Shown: one piece after another, positions 53,150-63,699 of the stretch
Position numbering within the stretch: the stretch's first letter is position 1
How the letters are laid out: every line of letters starts with the position of its first letter
Origin: Sweltsa coloradensis
Lineage: Eukaryota; Arthropoda; Insecta; Plecoptera; Chloroperlidae
Direction: 5' to 3'
Assembly (NCBI GenBank): GCA_024449915.1
Contig: JAMZAV010002193.1
Span: 46,328 to 110,327, forward strand
Length of the DNA stretch: 64,000 nt
Made by a program: the position numbers and the translations under genes
The notes under the pieces: model-generated
The model's database searches: none
The model's input: the letters and a program-made list of their open reading frames with translations, nothing else
What the model was told of the DNA's origin: nothing

Positions 53150-54115
53150 ATTCAAACTAAAAATGCTTTATTTTGTAGATTAAATATATATTTTTCCACC
53201 AAAATATGACAACAAAGATATCATTTGGGCACAGATAACTGTACTGTTGTGCCCTTAAACAACACTAACTAGCTAACTAACAAACTATAAACAACAGTTA
53301 CTAATTACTATGTGTGTGTGAATGCTCCGTGATACAGTAGGTCCACAATAACAGAAAATTTCATTTGGAAGGCAACATCTGCAGCACTATTGCATCGTCA
53401 CGATGAACCTCGCTTCACATGTAGATGATCACTCACAACCTTTGGATTACACCTCTCGGAGCCCATGTGTTCTTGCCATCAATTCAATTTTGAAATTCTT
53501 TAATGAATTTGACGTGCAACATCGATATGACCTCGCCGCCCCGCACCTTTTAACTGTTATTTTCACTCGGCACAGCGGCAGCCTCGCCTCACAGTCGGTC
53601 CGTTGTTTTCGTTTCAGTTGGACGTGTTTTGTCATTCCTTTTCGGTGTGTTCTTGTTGGGCCTCCACAGCACAGGGATTGGGCTTCTATTGCTGTTAAAT
53701 GTGTTGTTGGAGCAAGTGTTGCCTGTTTATCTCCTTGCATCATTCTGTTTGATGTTTGTTTACGTCAGGAGGTTGTCTGTTCTGTCCAGACTGGAAGATT
53801 GGTTCGCACTGTATTCTGCCCTGCTTGTCAGGGAAGCGTTCGTTATCTCAGTGTTGTGCTCTGTCCGTATAGACTGTAAATTGATGTTCGGAAAGTGCTA
53901 GGTTCGATTCAGTGTGATGAGGGTCTTGACACAACGATTGTGCCCAGTTTCTGTGCTCGGTTTGTGGTTCTAGTGAGATTCTCGGTATTGCGCCCCGTTT
54001 GTTCCGTCCATACAGCCTGTGGGATTTATGTTTGGTCAGTGAAGTCAGATTGGTGTCAGATTGCAAGGTAAAGTTCTCTCTATATTCTGCCTTGCTTGTT
54101 AGGTCCTTCATTATC
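53150..54115 (+). repeat. Family A repeat, copy 6
   Basis: It is closely related to copy 2: both carry the upstream GGGCACAGAT...GTTGTGCCC extension and the (TAAC)n-like stretch, then GCATCGTCACGATGAACCTC (53391), CGATATGACCTCGCCGCCCC (53522) and GATGAGGGTCTTGACACAAC (53916). It is uninterrupted. Confidence 0.85.
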
Positions 54116-54206
54116 AATTATGCCAAATCAAAGGCAACAGATATTCGTTGCAGTATTGTTCCATCCAACCATTCAGATGTGTAATGCAAATACAATTCAT
54201 AGATTA

Positions 54207-54315
54207 AAATGTACCCGTCCTAATGGTCTAGTGGTTAAGATCTTTTCTGAAATGCGGGAGACCCGGGTTCAAAATTCAAATCCCGGTCGGGGCGGACTTT
54301 TTAATTTCTAAATTG
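54207..54315 (+). repeat. tRNA-derived repeat (Glu/Asp-like D arm), copy 1
   Basis: TAATGGTCTAGTGGTTAAGA is a good A box and the T arm region is duplicated (GGTTCAAAATTCAAATCCCG). The anticodon loop would read CTGAAAT (GAA). A pol III-type T run follows. Sequence on both sides (AAAATGTACCCGTCC upstream, TTTTTAATTTCT downstream) is shared with 62380-62485, so this is a SINE or retroposed family and not a free-standing tRNA gene. Confidence 0.7.
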
Positions 54316-54536
54316 TAAATAAAAATACTGATTTATAGCTGCAGGGCAAGGAACGCGCGTACCATCGCCTGCTTCCTCTTAACAGTGTGGCAACCGTCTT
54401 CTTGTAATGAGTTAAATAAACATGATCCGCTATAAAAAGGAACACTTTGATATAGTTCTGAAATCAGTCATCTAAAGCAAAATTTACTTTAGCGGAGGTG
54501 CTCCGAAGATATCAGATAAGGGGGGTTTAGCGATTT
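54316..54536. other. Spacer
   Basis: No feature is recognised between the tRNA-like repeat and the minus-strand two-exon gene. Confidence 0.45.
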
Positions 54537-56487
54537 AATTTTCCACGTCAATGTCTTCTTCCTCCATCTCAAGGTCCCACGGCCGCCAAATAGCACCAAC
54601 CACGGGGGCAACGAGAGGGGCATCCATAGGGAAAACCGCTTGAGCAACAAGAGGGGCAACCACGGGGGCAAGAGATTGGCATCCATAGGGAAAACCGCTT
54701 GAGCAACAAGAGGGGCAACGAGAGGGGCAACATCATTTCTGTCCACGACATCCACATCGGGTACAAGTCTGTTGGCCCTTCGATACACGTCTTCCATTTG
54801 CCCAATGCGGGTGTCGTAGATATGGGATATTCTGATTAAAAAGCAGTGCGCGTTTAGATCGCCGTTCAAACGTTCCGCTTCAGCTTGTCTGATGTTTGCA
54901 TCTTGAAACAAGTACCTATCGTCGCGGTTATCTCTGATGGGTTCTCCTCTCGAGGTCAAAGCAGACTCTCTTGTTTCAATCACGTCTGTTTCTACGAGTT
55001 TATCTGAAAGGAAGACATGCTAAAGTTTTAAGTAATTGTTTGACAGATAAATTCCAATCCTTACACATGAATGAACATTAAAATGTATTAAATGACAAAG
55101 ATTCTCATCAAATTTTATCTTATAAGCCTGGTTGATTTTGGGTTGTTTTGGGCAACATTTCCAATGATAAAATAAATAAGGAAGTTTTCTAATAAATTTA
55201 AGTGGAGAAAACAGGTTTTGAGTTACGACATAAAAACCTAGTTAACAATCAAACAAGCAATAAAGCGGAAATGATGCACGTGACATCATAAACATTGTTG
55301 GCTGACATATTGCCGTAGGCTACATCAGGGGTTGCCTTCTCAATATATAGCGGCCATATTCCCGTACATGAAAGCATTGTTGAGGACGAACAAATGATTT
55401 ACTCAATTTTAACGTAGCCTACATATTTTCAATGAAAACAAATTTCAGAATATTCATAGATTGTATGTTGACTTTTAAAAAGTCGACAACAATTTATTTA
55501 TGTTCTAGCTCCTAGACACATGAAAATCACTATGCTGCCATGTGGAAAATGCAGTGCATAGTATTGTTATAATGCGGATCAGACGTCTTTTGAAAATACA
55601 TGTGCATAAAAAAAACTACGAACTTTGAAACCTGCTAGGAATAATACAATTTGCCCTGGCAACATTAAAATAGTTTTCATGGGCAGTTGTGAAGGAAGGC
55701 GCTTATGTTTGTCATCGCGTAATCGAACCAACGATCTGTCTATTGAAACGAGAGCCCGAATTCTGTATAACTAATAATATACCTCATGATAGGGCACTTC
55801 CCGGCCAGAAGTTAGCACAACACATAACTCACAGGTAAAGATTTGATTGGCCAACCGTTAGAGCCACAAGGAATCAAATAAAGTCTGAATCGACCCAGGC
55901 GACACATTTTACACACATAACCCCCTTCTTCCTACCCCAGGACATCTGACCCACATTTCGGATTAAGACATCACGAATTATCTATACTATTTTCTCTTAT
56001 GGTACGTTTTAGGTTATTAACACACATGCCTATTAGGGAAATACACTAATATAATTAATATTCAAGGACTATCACTCACCAACATAACGGAGGCGCAACC
56101 ACTCGTACCGGGGGCTGCCTGAAGACCAGGTAAGCACCTCCCCGTATCGCCCCTCATGTCGCCGTTGAATCTCGTTATAATATTCGAGTACCACCTCAAG
56201 ATTTCACTGTGCACCCTCATGGCCACTAGTGCATCCCCTAGGGCCAGATAACAACATCTGCATAGTTGTTGCACTCGGTTTGCCTTCCGACGAACACGCA
56301 CCACTCGGGGGTGCTCCTCTCCATCCACGAGGTACTCCCGTACCTGGCACTTTCGGGGCTCACAATGCTGAGGATGTGGAGGAAGATGGGCTCTGGCAAA
56401 ACTACACCCATCTCGCCACATCCTCGACCTCAGCACAAACACACTCCACCCCTCAGGCGTATTTACCACATATGAGCACGTCGACAT
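54537..56487 (-). CDS. Putative two-exon gene of unknown function (frame-disrupted)
   Basis: Exon 1 (56487-56080) starts ATGTCGACG and ends at a strong donor, GTGAGTG. Exon 2 (55003-54537) follows a good acceptor, CTTCCTTTCAG. Joining them keeps a phase-1 codon. Exon 1 ends with protein-like 'SPRYEWLRLRYV'. Exon 2 gives 'SRGEPIRDNRDDRYLFQDAN', a repeated Ala/Pro/Leu/Val block (54590-54740) and a credible C-terminus 'WRPWDLEMEEEDIDVEN'. One shift in exon 1 (about 56170) and one in the exon 2 repeat (about 54670) break the frame. No known domain; possibly a transposon accessory protein. Confidence 0.4.
54590..54740. repeat. Short coding tandem repeat in exon 2
   Basis: GCAACGAGAGGGGCATCCAT and CATAGGGAAAACCGCTTGAG recur about 72 bases apart, with smaller GGGGCAAC units between. 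On the minus strand this encodes repeated Pro/Leu/Val/Ala words. Confidence 0.75.
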
Positions 56488-56630
56488 GATCGCAACAACA
56501 GTAAGGAGTCTAATGTATTATATAGGATTGTATAGAGGATTGATTGATTAATATAGGATTGATTTATAAAGGATTGTTTTATTGAATGTAGATATTTGAT
56601 ATTGTTCACAGGAACAACAATATTAACCGG

Positions 56631-56846
56631 TCAGTTTTTATCGTAGACAATCGGCAAAAAATGCATATCATTACTTGGGCTACATATTTGAACCACGTTA
56701 TTAGTTAATTGTAATTCTACAAAAAAATGTCCGATGAATAATTTATTTTGATCACAATAGATTGGAAAAGGTTTTATGACAGGTACAAAACCTCGTTTCG
56801 AAGACGGTTTACGGCTAACATCGTACCCCCCAGCCCTCAACATCAT
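56631..56846 (-). CDS. Short ORF of unknown function
   Basis: A 71-codon minus frame with ordinary protein composition: 'GGYDVSRKPSSKRGFVPVIK' then 'FVELQLTNNVVQI' and a stop. It is upstream (minus sense) of the two-exon gene, but no splice link is evident. No family is recognised. Confidence 0.3.
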   Translation of the reverse strand: MMLRAGGYDVSRKPSSKRGFVPVIKPFPIYCDQNKLFIGHFFVELQLTNNVVQICSPSNDMHFLPIVYDKN

Positions 56847-57398
56847 GCATTGACCGTAGAGGGGGGGGGGGTGGGGGAATTAATGAAGGAAACTTACAGA
56901 AAACAATACACACGTGACGATTATTTTATTCACAACAGTCTCCGGGCTTACACTTTCATTGCAATGTTTCAATAATCCGTAGAAAAAGTTATGAAAAATG
57001 ATCCATACAAAATTATAAAAATGAATGACGCCTCAAGAAAATTGTAGGACATAATGAGCATGACGTGAACACATATAATATAACTAACAAGTATTCTAAA
57101 ACACTGTTACATTCTTGCAAAAAATGACTGGCATGACTGCTATCAGACAAAAAAACATAATTTTAACTGAATATTAACTGACAGCAATTTTAAATAGGCT
57201 TACCTCAATTTTATCAATTTGTTTTTTTCATGCTATTTACACCAAGAAGTCATAGAAGTGGCATCAACAATCGTCCCAGTTCAATATTACAAATTCACAG
57301 TGAATTGTTATCACACTATAAGTCAATTAGTTTTATATTGTCTCAATGCATGAAACTGTAGTATGTAAGCGCGTACATCGTTCACTAGGACCTAATCA
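56847..57398. other. AT-rich DNA with a G run
   Basis: A near-pure G run lies at 56860-56878; otherwise nothing is recognised. Confidence 0.5.
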
Positions 57399-57690
57399 TA
57401 ATGATCGGATTCACTGTCCGAGCTTGTGTCATCATCTAAATTAACAATGAAGTGGGCGTTGTTTTCATTCTGATCATTCCACGGGTCCCAGTCAATAAAC
57501 TTTCTTTCTTTCTCTTTGCAGTGCTCTTCGCATTTCCTCCATGCATCTGCACTAATTTACTTTTCCTCATCTCGAATCATGTTAACTACTTCTGCACTTA
57601 GACTTGGCATGGTGTTTCCCCTTCTTATCTTCGCCTTTAGCTTTGCCCAGATCATTTCAATTGGGTTAAAAACGCTATAATAAGGGGTTC
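57399..57690 (-). pseudogene. IS630/Tc1-like (DDE_3) transposase C-terminal half
   Basis: The minus strand reads 'PYYSVFNPIEMIWAKLKAKI', the end of the DDE_3 catalytic core with the NPIE(xxW) motif carrying the third acidic residue. It continues 'SLSAEVVNMIRDEEK', an in-frame stop at about 57555, then 'DAWRKCEEHCKEKERKFIDW' and 'VNLDDDTSSDSDHYD' to the natural stop. This family performs cut-and-paste transposition at TA sites. The N-terminal part is not recognisable upstream and the frame is interrupted. Confidence 0.75.
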
Positions 57691-57699
57691 AAACGTACA

Positions 57700-58190
57700 A
57701 TTTCGTGGCCATGTTGCTTGGCCAAATCGTCCACAAAATATATTTTGGGAATGTTGGCTGCTTTGTGTGTGTGCGACTGCCGTTGCCGTTGCGTTGCGTT
57801 GTCGTGCGTTGCCATGGTAACGTTACTTTTGTTATAATGTAATTTCCATCCACACTACTTATCGGACCAAAATGAAATTAACATATTCGTGACCGGACGG
57901 ACATTCTTAATGATTTGGCCACCTCAGATTTTGTTGCCGTTTAGTATAAAAAAAAACTTTTGATTAACTTTAATGTAACTTTTTAACTTTTTGAACGATT
58001 TTGTCACAAAAGTAATGGTATTCAATCGAGAACGAAGCTTGCGGATGGTCCAAATTTAAACTCGATCTGAGCCTCCGTTCGAACGTTAAACAAAAAAACG
58101 GCGACTATTTTTTCCGGCAGAGTCAAATGGAAACGCTCGCTTTGCTCGCTTAATTACAAAAATTTAATCAATCTCATTCATTTAATTCAC
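57700..58190. other. Non-coding DNA with short CGTTGC repeats
   Basis: CGTTGCCGTTGCGTTGCGTT at about 57783 is a short direct repeat; no gene is seen. Confidence 0.45.
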
Positions 58191-58192
58191 TT

Positions 58193-58480
58193 TCTTTCTC
58201 CCTGAGATAAATGACGAGCTCTGGGTTGTCATCGGGGAACTTTCCCCTTCCATTTGACTACCTCCCCGACGGCGACGACAATGACAGCACGGACGGATGA
58301 TGACACAGACGGAGACGACCACGACGTGGCGGAACCCCTGCCCTCCCCATACGCTTGTGGCTGGTTCTGACCAGCACAGGCCTGTCCACCCCTTGTACCC
58401 CCGCGTCATCCCTTACGTCCCTCGCTTCGTCTCGATTAGCCAAGTTGCATAAATATGAAACGTTAAGCAATATCCAATCC
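58193..58480 (+). mobile_element. SINE-like repeat, 5'-truncated copy
   Basis: It begins inside the family at TCTCCCTGAGATAAATGACG and continues to CGTTAAGCAATATCCAATCC. It sits immediately 3' (minus sense) of the YqaJ remnant at 58497. Confidence 0.88.
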
Positions 58481-58496
58481 AAAATGAATATTTCTC

Positions 58497-59335
58497 AAGC
58501 TTCTACATGCTCATTCATCACCTCCTCGTACTGCTCAATGGCAGAACTTTCGTGTTCTTTTCCCCACTCTACAGCAGCCGAATTGAAGTGAACGGAATAC
58601 ATGATCCTCTTGACCAGTGGGCCAGGAAGCGCCCTCCGCTTGCATACTTCACCGAAGTTAGAGGCAGTCAGACGTTGCCGGCGCTCTTCAAACCATGATT
58701 GCTGGCCTGGCCTCTAGTGGCTTCTCCAATGGTTTTCTACTCGTCTGGAGTGACGGTGAGAAGTGCCAGTAGCCTTTCTCCACCTTTCCGTAATTCCTCA
58801 TCAGGCAAATCTGGTTGGTGGTGGAGGAAACCAAAGAGCAATTTATAATTAATATGCTTCCGCTCCGCTAGAGAACTGTTATTATTAAAATCGTACAAAG
58901 TTGATAAATACCTTGACCCGATGACTTCTTGATGATACGACTCCTGATTACGCCCTTCTACACTTTGCCAGGACAGTGCCCAACTGCTTCGTTTTCAGTC
59001 AATGGCCTGCTAATTGTCACCATGTCTGAAGGACAACCCGGCCCCTTGTGGTTATGAAGGACTACCTTTGGCCGTAGAAAACTTGTTTCCCACCTTTGAA
59101 TTTTGCAACAAGATGCATATAGGCTTCAGCTAGGTTGTTGGTGTCATTGTTTATCAGGCTGTCCTCATGCACCACCAAGCCGTTTATAATCCCAGCAATA
59201 CTTAACTGGTCGAATTACGGGATTTCGTAAAATGTTTTGCCCACGTCATTCCCAGCCTGATCACACATGGCTTGTCGACAAGACGTGTGGTCCTCGAAGG
59301 CATGACGAGGAGTGTTCAAAATGTATTTTTTAAGT
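58497..59335 (-). pseudogene. YqaJ-bearing transposon gene, copy 2
   Basis: Reading the minus strand, the first part gives 'NTPRHAFEDHTSC' and 'SLINNDTNNLAEAYMHLVAK' plus 'FKGGKQVFYG' (59330-59050). This transposase-like region is typical of invertebrate MULE/YqaJ proteins. After a decayed 330-base stretch, the second part (about 58710-58497) is the YqaJ domain start: 'SWFEERRQRLTASNFGEV', 'AAVEWGKEHESSAIEQYEEV'. The catalytic PD...E-x-K part is cut off where a SINE begins. An in-frame stop at about 59218 and others show decay. Confidence 0.7.
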
Positions 59336-59337
59336 TG

Positions 59338-59698
59338 CGACGGGCCATCAAATTCCAACTTGCAACCTTCTCGTGGTTTGGCCCGTGATTAGGGGAGTTT
59401 TTCCCACTGAAACTAATGGCGAGCTCTGGGTCGTCGTCGGGGAACTTTCCCCTTCCCTTTGACTTCCTTCCCGACGGCGACGACAATGACAACACGGACG
59501 GATGATGACACAGACGGAGACGACCACGACGTTGGGGAACCCCTGCCCTCCCCATACCCTTGTGGATGGTTCTGACCAGCAAAGGCCTGTCCAGTGTCCA
59601 CCCCTTGTCCCCCCGCGTCATCCCTTACGTCCCACCCTTTGTCTCGATTAGCCAAGTTGCATAAGTATGAGACGTTAAGCAATATCCAATCAATACCA
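59338..59698 (+). mobile_element. SINE-like repeat, full-length copy
   Basis: It starts GGGCCATCAAATTCCAACTT and ends CAATATCCAATCAATACC, with a short internal duplication (CTGTCCAGTGTCCACC). It directly abuts the 5' (minus sense) edge of the YqaJ remnant. Confidence 0.9.
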
Positions 59699-59964
59699 AT
59701 CATTAAGTACAGTGAGGAGCTAGCCTTAGATGTAGGCTGACGTATGCTGCTCTTGGCGGAAGTCTTCATGTTCTTTAGACAGTTCATACAACTACTCAGC
59801 GACACCACATACAGGCGGACGTGTTTTGTCACTACACGCAGTGTTCTTCTCTCTTGCTCGAACTTTTTCCCTTCCGGTTGCACACTCTATCTTTTGTCTC
59901 GGAACAACTATGACGTGTTCATGAATTGCTACATTTTTCCTTAGGGTCCATCTGTACCAACAGT
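59699..59964. other. Spacer with a family A-like word
   Basis: CAGGCGGACGTGTTTTGTCA at about 59813 matches the middle of family A, so a small fragment of that repeat may be present. Nothing else is seen. Confidence 0.4.
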
Positions 59965-60600
59965 AAAACCCATGGATAAGGCAATATCTGAGACAATATA
60001 GTAACGCTCCGATACACCTCACTGCAGATATAGAATTATCACCCACTACTCATAAATTGCAACTATTCGGGATCATGTGTTACACTCATCAATGAAGTAA
60101 TGGCAAGTTTTAATGCATTTGACATTCATCTTCGATATGACCTCGCCGCCCCGCACCTTTTTACTGCTGCCTTCAGTGCCACAGCCACGCCTCGCAGTCG
60201 GCTGTCGTTCTTGTTGCATGCGGATGTGTTTTGTCTCCGCCCTTCGGTCATTTCTTATTGGGCCTCTACAGTACGAGTTAGCAAGTCTTTCTGCTGTATA
60301 TGTTGTTGAGCAAGTCATGGCTGTTATGCCTCCACTTGTTCGGTTTAATGTTTGTTAACTGCAGAAGGTTGTCTGTTCTGTCTAGACGAAATTATTTTGG
60401 TCACACTTGAATCTCCCCTGCTTGGCAAGAAAGCATTCTTTGTCTCAGTGTTGTGCTCAGGCTGTGTTGTCCGTACAGCCTGAGGGGTTTACGTTCTGGA
60501 TCTGTTAGACCTGTCGTGATTAGTGTGGTCGGTGCTCTGTTTCTATGCTGGGATATTTGTTATTGAAGTCAATCTTTGTGGCTAATTGTGGTGTTGTCTG
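59965..60600 (+). repeat. Family A repeat, copy 7 (diverged)
   Basis: It contains CGATATGACCTCGCCGCCCC (60135), CGCCTCGCAGTCGG, TTATTGGGCCTC and GGTTGTCTGTTCTGTC, with more substitutions than the other copies. Same plus orientation. Confidence 0.75.
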
Positions 60601-60791
60601 TCAGTAGTGTAGTAGTTTATATTCTATAATTTTTTTGTCTAATTCGTTGGCATGGTGCAATGAACTCGTGCACTCTATGTCCATTTGGCCAAGATGGCAC
60701 ACTAACTTATAAAAATGTCTCACCACGTTTAAGTGGTGATATGTTTTTAAATAGCCCCAACTACTAAACGCAGAATGCAAGGTCACACCAC

Positions 60792-61109
60792 CTATGTTGA
60801 ACACTGCTTTACTGGTTGGAGTCCACAAATAAAGGGACTACCATCACATTTCATGACATAAAATTGGTCATGTATAGTCCTGTCATTAAACGTCACCATT
60901 GTGTCCAGACGCCCTAGGGGTATCAAGGGCTTGGATGCACCAAATGGATATAGGGGTTTCTTATCTATTACAGACACCCTTTTAACACCTTGTTTTTTCA
61001 TTTGTTTCCATGTGGAGCTGTCTAATATGTTCTTTGAGGCTCCGCTGTCAATGATAAAGTCTACCCTTACTCTCCCAATTAACAGGTTTACAGTATCATC
61101 ATTTCCCAT
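60792..61109 (-). pseudogene. pr: Ty3/gypsy aspartic protease
   Basis: A 105-codon minus frame carries 'VDFIIDSGASKNILDSSTW', the D-S-G active site of retropepsins, followed by 'PLYPFGASKPLIPLGRLD', typical of gypsy proteases of marine invertebrates. It would cleave the Gag-Pol polyprotein. It stops where RT should follow. Gag lies upstream at 61390-62060. Confidence 0.85.
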
Positions 61110-61227
61110 TTTGTCTTAATTGAAAAATATAATCATTTTCATTGTCCTCCTGACCTAGACATTGCAATTGGTATTGTTCTTCATCTGAATATTCTTCGCC
61201 AGTTTCAAGTAAGCGGACCCATCTTCC

Positions 61228-61377
61228 CTTACCCCTGCCCTCCCCATAAGCTTGTGGCTGGTTCTGACCAGCACAGGCCTGTCCACCCCTTGTTCCCCCA
61301 CGTCACCCCTTACGTCCCTCCCTTCGTCTCGATTAGCCAAGTTGCATAAATATGAGACGTTAAGCAATATCCAATCC
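61228..61377 (+). mobile_element. SINE-like repeat, 5'-truncated, inserted in gypsy element
   Basis: It begins at ACCCCTGCCCTCCCCATAAG and runs through GGTTCTGACCAGCACAGGCC to GTTAAGCAATATCCAATCCC. It separates the gypsy gag from the protease, so it inserted after the gypsy element. Confidence 0.88.
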
Positions 61378-61389
61378 CTAGATTTTTTC

Positions 61390-62060
61390 ATTCCCGCACC
61401 GAAACGCTGGTTGTTGCTAAATTTATTCCCTTTGAAATAATATTTACCGACTGCTCCTCGTGAGCTGGCGTTTCACTCTCCATCACTACATTTAGATAGC
61501 GCCACTTCTGCGCGTTGCTGCTCAGCCGTCGTACATACTGCCTGGAAGTGTCCCCGCCTTCCTCATTTCGCGCATTTTTTATCACGCGCTGGACAGTCAG
61601 GGTCTCTACCAAAGTGGCCTAGATTATTGCATCGAAAACATCGTCTGCCCCCGGGCACCGTCTGAAGCCTAGCAATAGTTCCCGAACTCTGTACGTTTCC
61701 CTCCATTTCTCTGGCCTGCTGTTCAGAATTTTCTAATGCCCTGGCCAAGTCTTTAGCCTTCTCATATGTCAGAGCATCCCCTATTTTCAGCAATTCTCGT
61801 CTCAACTCGTGAGATCCCATGTGTTCTATTAGCATATCAACTATTTCCCGGTCAGGCGTCTCGTAGTTGCAGTTGATTATTCCCGCCTTTAGCCTAGTGA
61901 GGAATTGCGAGGACGTCTCGCCTGACTCGGGCCTCATCTGCCTAAATCTGAATCTCTCAAACGTAAAACTTCTCTTGGGTATGAAATAGGCAGTGAGTGC
62001 TTGAATGCAAACGTTATACTCATCTATTTGTGTGTCCCCATCAGTTCCCGCCTCGCCTGG
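61390..62060 (-). pseudogene. gag: Ty3/gypsy gag with CCHC zinc knuckle
   Basis: The minus frame begins near 62060 and continues as 'RSFTFERFRFRQMRPESGET', 'SSQFLTRLKAGIINC', 'EIVDMLIEHMGSHELRRELL' and the zinc knuckle CFRCNNLGHFGRDPDC (61650-61600). This is the retrotransposon gag domain of gypsy elements that share the DSGA-type protease found next to it. A frameshift near 61600 precedes a basic/acidic tail. It would form the particle and bind RNA. Confidence 0.85.
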
Positions 62061-62379
62061 CTGTGCCTCAGGGAGAGTCCGCCAAACTTATTGCACCGGT
62101 TCCCCCGCGTAATGTTATAACATTGCCTTCTTTTGGGCAGGTTGTTTTACATTTTTCGCTATCACAAAAAAAAACTAAAAATCATCATCAGATAAGCTAA
62201 GTTAGATTTCTGGAACGCAAAAATGACGTGATAAATTTTGTTAGCAGCTGAAGAGGGAGTTTTATTTTTTGTTGCCAGAGGTTTTGAAAGAGAACTTCTG
62301 CAGTACTTAACTACATTTATTTCTCGATTTGTTTTGTCGGGAAACACTCCCGTAGGTGTAATTGATATTATTTACTACA
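62061..62379. other. Upstream flank of gypsy gag
   Basis: No LTR or primer-binding site could be recognised, so the element's 5' end is missing or unrecognised. Confidence 0.4.
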
Positions 62380-62485
62380 ATTCAGAAATTAAAAAAGTCC
62401 GCCCCAACCGGGAATCGAACCACGGATCTCCCGCATTCCAGACAGGCGTCTTAACCACTAGACCATCAGGACGGGTACATTTTAA
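62380..62485 (-). repeat. tRNA-derived repeat, copy 2 (GGA anticodon-like loop)
   Basis: On the minus strand CCGTCCTGATGGTCTAGTGG starts a tRNA-like fold. The acceptor CCGTCCT pairs with GGGGCGG, the anticodon stem CCTGT/GCGGG holds a loop CTGGAAT, and the T arm GGTTCGATTCCCGG is intact. A T run follows. It is better preserved than the copy at 54207. Shared flanks show that both belong to one repeat family, so decoding function is doubtful. Confidence 0.7.
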
Positions 62486-63699
62486 GCTCTGATTTTTTTT
62501 TTCTTATTTTATCGGGACCCGAAGATTTTCCATTTTTTTTCTTTCGAAGGCAATCTTCAATTTAACGTGCTGTGGTGGCAACCATACGGACTACCCGAAA
62601 AAAGAATGTGCGCATATAAATATATCGAATATACATGATTAAAAGTTTGAATGTCGATTACGAATATCGAATACTTTTTCTTTGTGAATAAGTTGCAAAT
62701 AGTTTCGTTTTAAATCTCCACCTATGGACAATGGAATATGATTTTCATCAGGAGCTCAAATAAAGATTCATTTGTGTTATAAAGTCTATTAATGGCACTT
62801 AAAATTACATTTTAATTTTATGATTTTTCTTTTAACTATAGCTAGGCCCTTAGGGTGCTCTCACTGCCTATTCTAGTTTGAGATCCATAGAAATACAGCC
62901 GCACATTACTTAATACATGTACCCCTATCGGTACAACTAGGTATTTGATTTGTGCTAGACTGTTAATGTTTTAACTTATTTATTATATATCTATTTTTCA
63001 AGTTGTCATGCAGGAAAGTCAATTGGTCAACATGTTAAGGAAGTAGGTTTTCTCTTTAAAAAAAAAATTAAAAAAAATAATTATCAAAATACACAAGAGA
63101 GGAATTGCAATATCATTTTTATGAAATTGAGATATTTTTGACTTCCACAGATCTGCTTAAATAAAATTACGTGAAACATTTTCTTCTTGATACAAACTCT
63201 GCATGTGAGCATTTAATGTTATTATATAAGTAATAATAAATAATTATATAAGTAAACAGCTAATGATATCCGCCCCGCTCAGCCTAACCCGCCTGTGGCT
63301 GGATCATTCCCGCTCGAGTTCCATTAAGTGCGTTCATCCAACTTCCCTCTTTGTTTAGGTTCATCATCATTCACCTCTTATCGATTAGCGCACTCAATAT
63401 TGAGACCTTCGGCTAAAATTTAATCGATTATTTTCCAAAATATTATATTTATTATACATTTCAATATATTTCGACTTGATTACACGCCTTAAAATAGTCA
63501 CAAGTTACAACGAGGTATGCTGTGTTTGTTAGAACTGGCCGACTTGTAAATTTACCGAGCCATAAACCATTTGTCTCTTTTTTGTCCTGGTCTCGACGTC
63601 TTATTGGTGCCGGATGCCCCAACGTTGATTTTGCCGAATATTTGAATTGATTGCCATTTAGTTGTAATGCCTGATCTTCAAGCATTCTTTAAACGTTAA
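62486..63699. other. AT-rich non-coding DNA
   Basis: No gene is supported. 63000-63250 is extremely AT-rich. The 74-codon minus frame at 63461-63685 has no recognisable domain. Confidence 0.45.

Noticed and set aside
56229..56489. Plus-strand ORFs of 86 and 69 codons
   Set aside because: The opposite strand has a start codon, a strong donor and a matching downstream acceptor, so these are probably shadows.
58182..58482. Repeated Gly/Arg-rich ORFs (VRTSHKRMGRAG type) in many places
   Set aside because: They are frames of the SINE-like repeat, broken differently in each copy, and show no coding constraint.
62380..62485. Functional tRNA-Ser(GGA) gene
   Set aside because: The D arm is Glu/Asp-like, there is no class II variable arm, and the flanks are shared with another copy, so it is a repeat.
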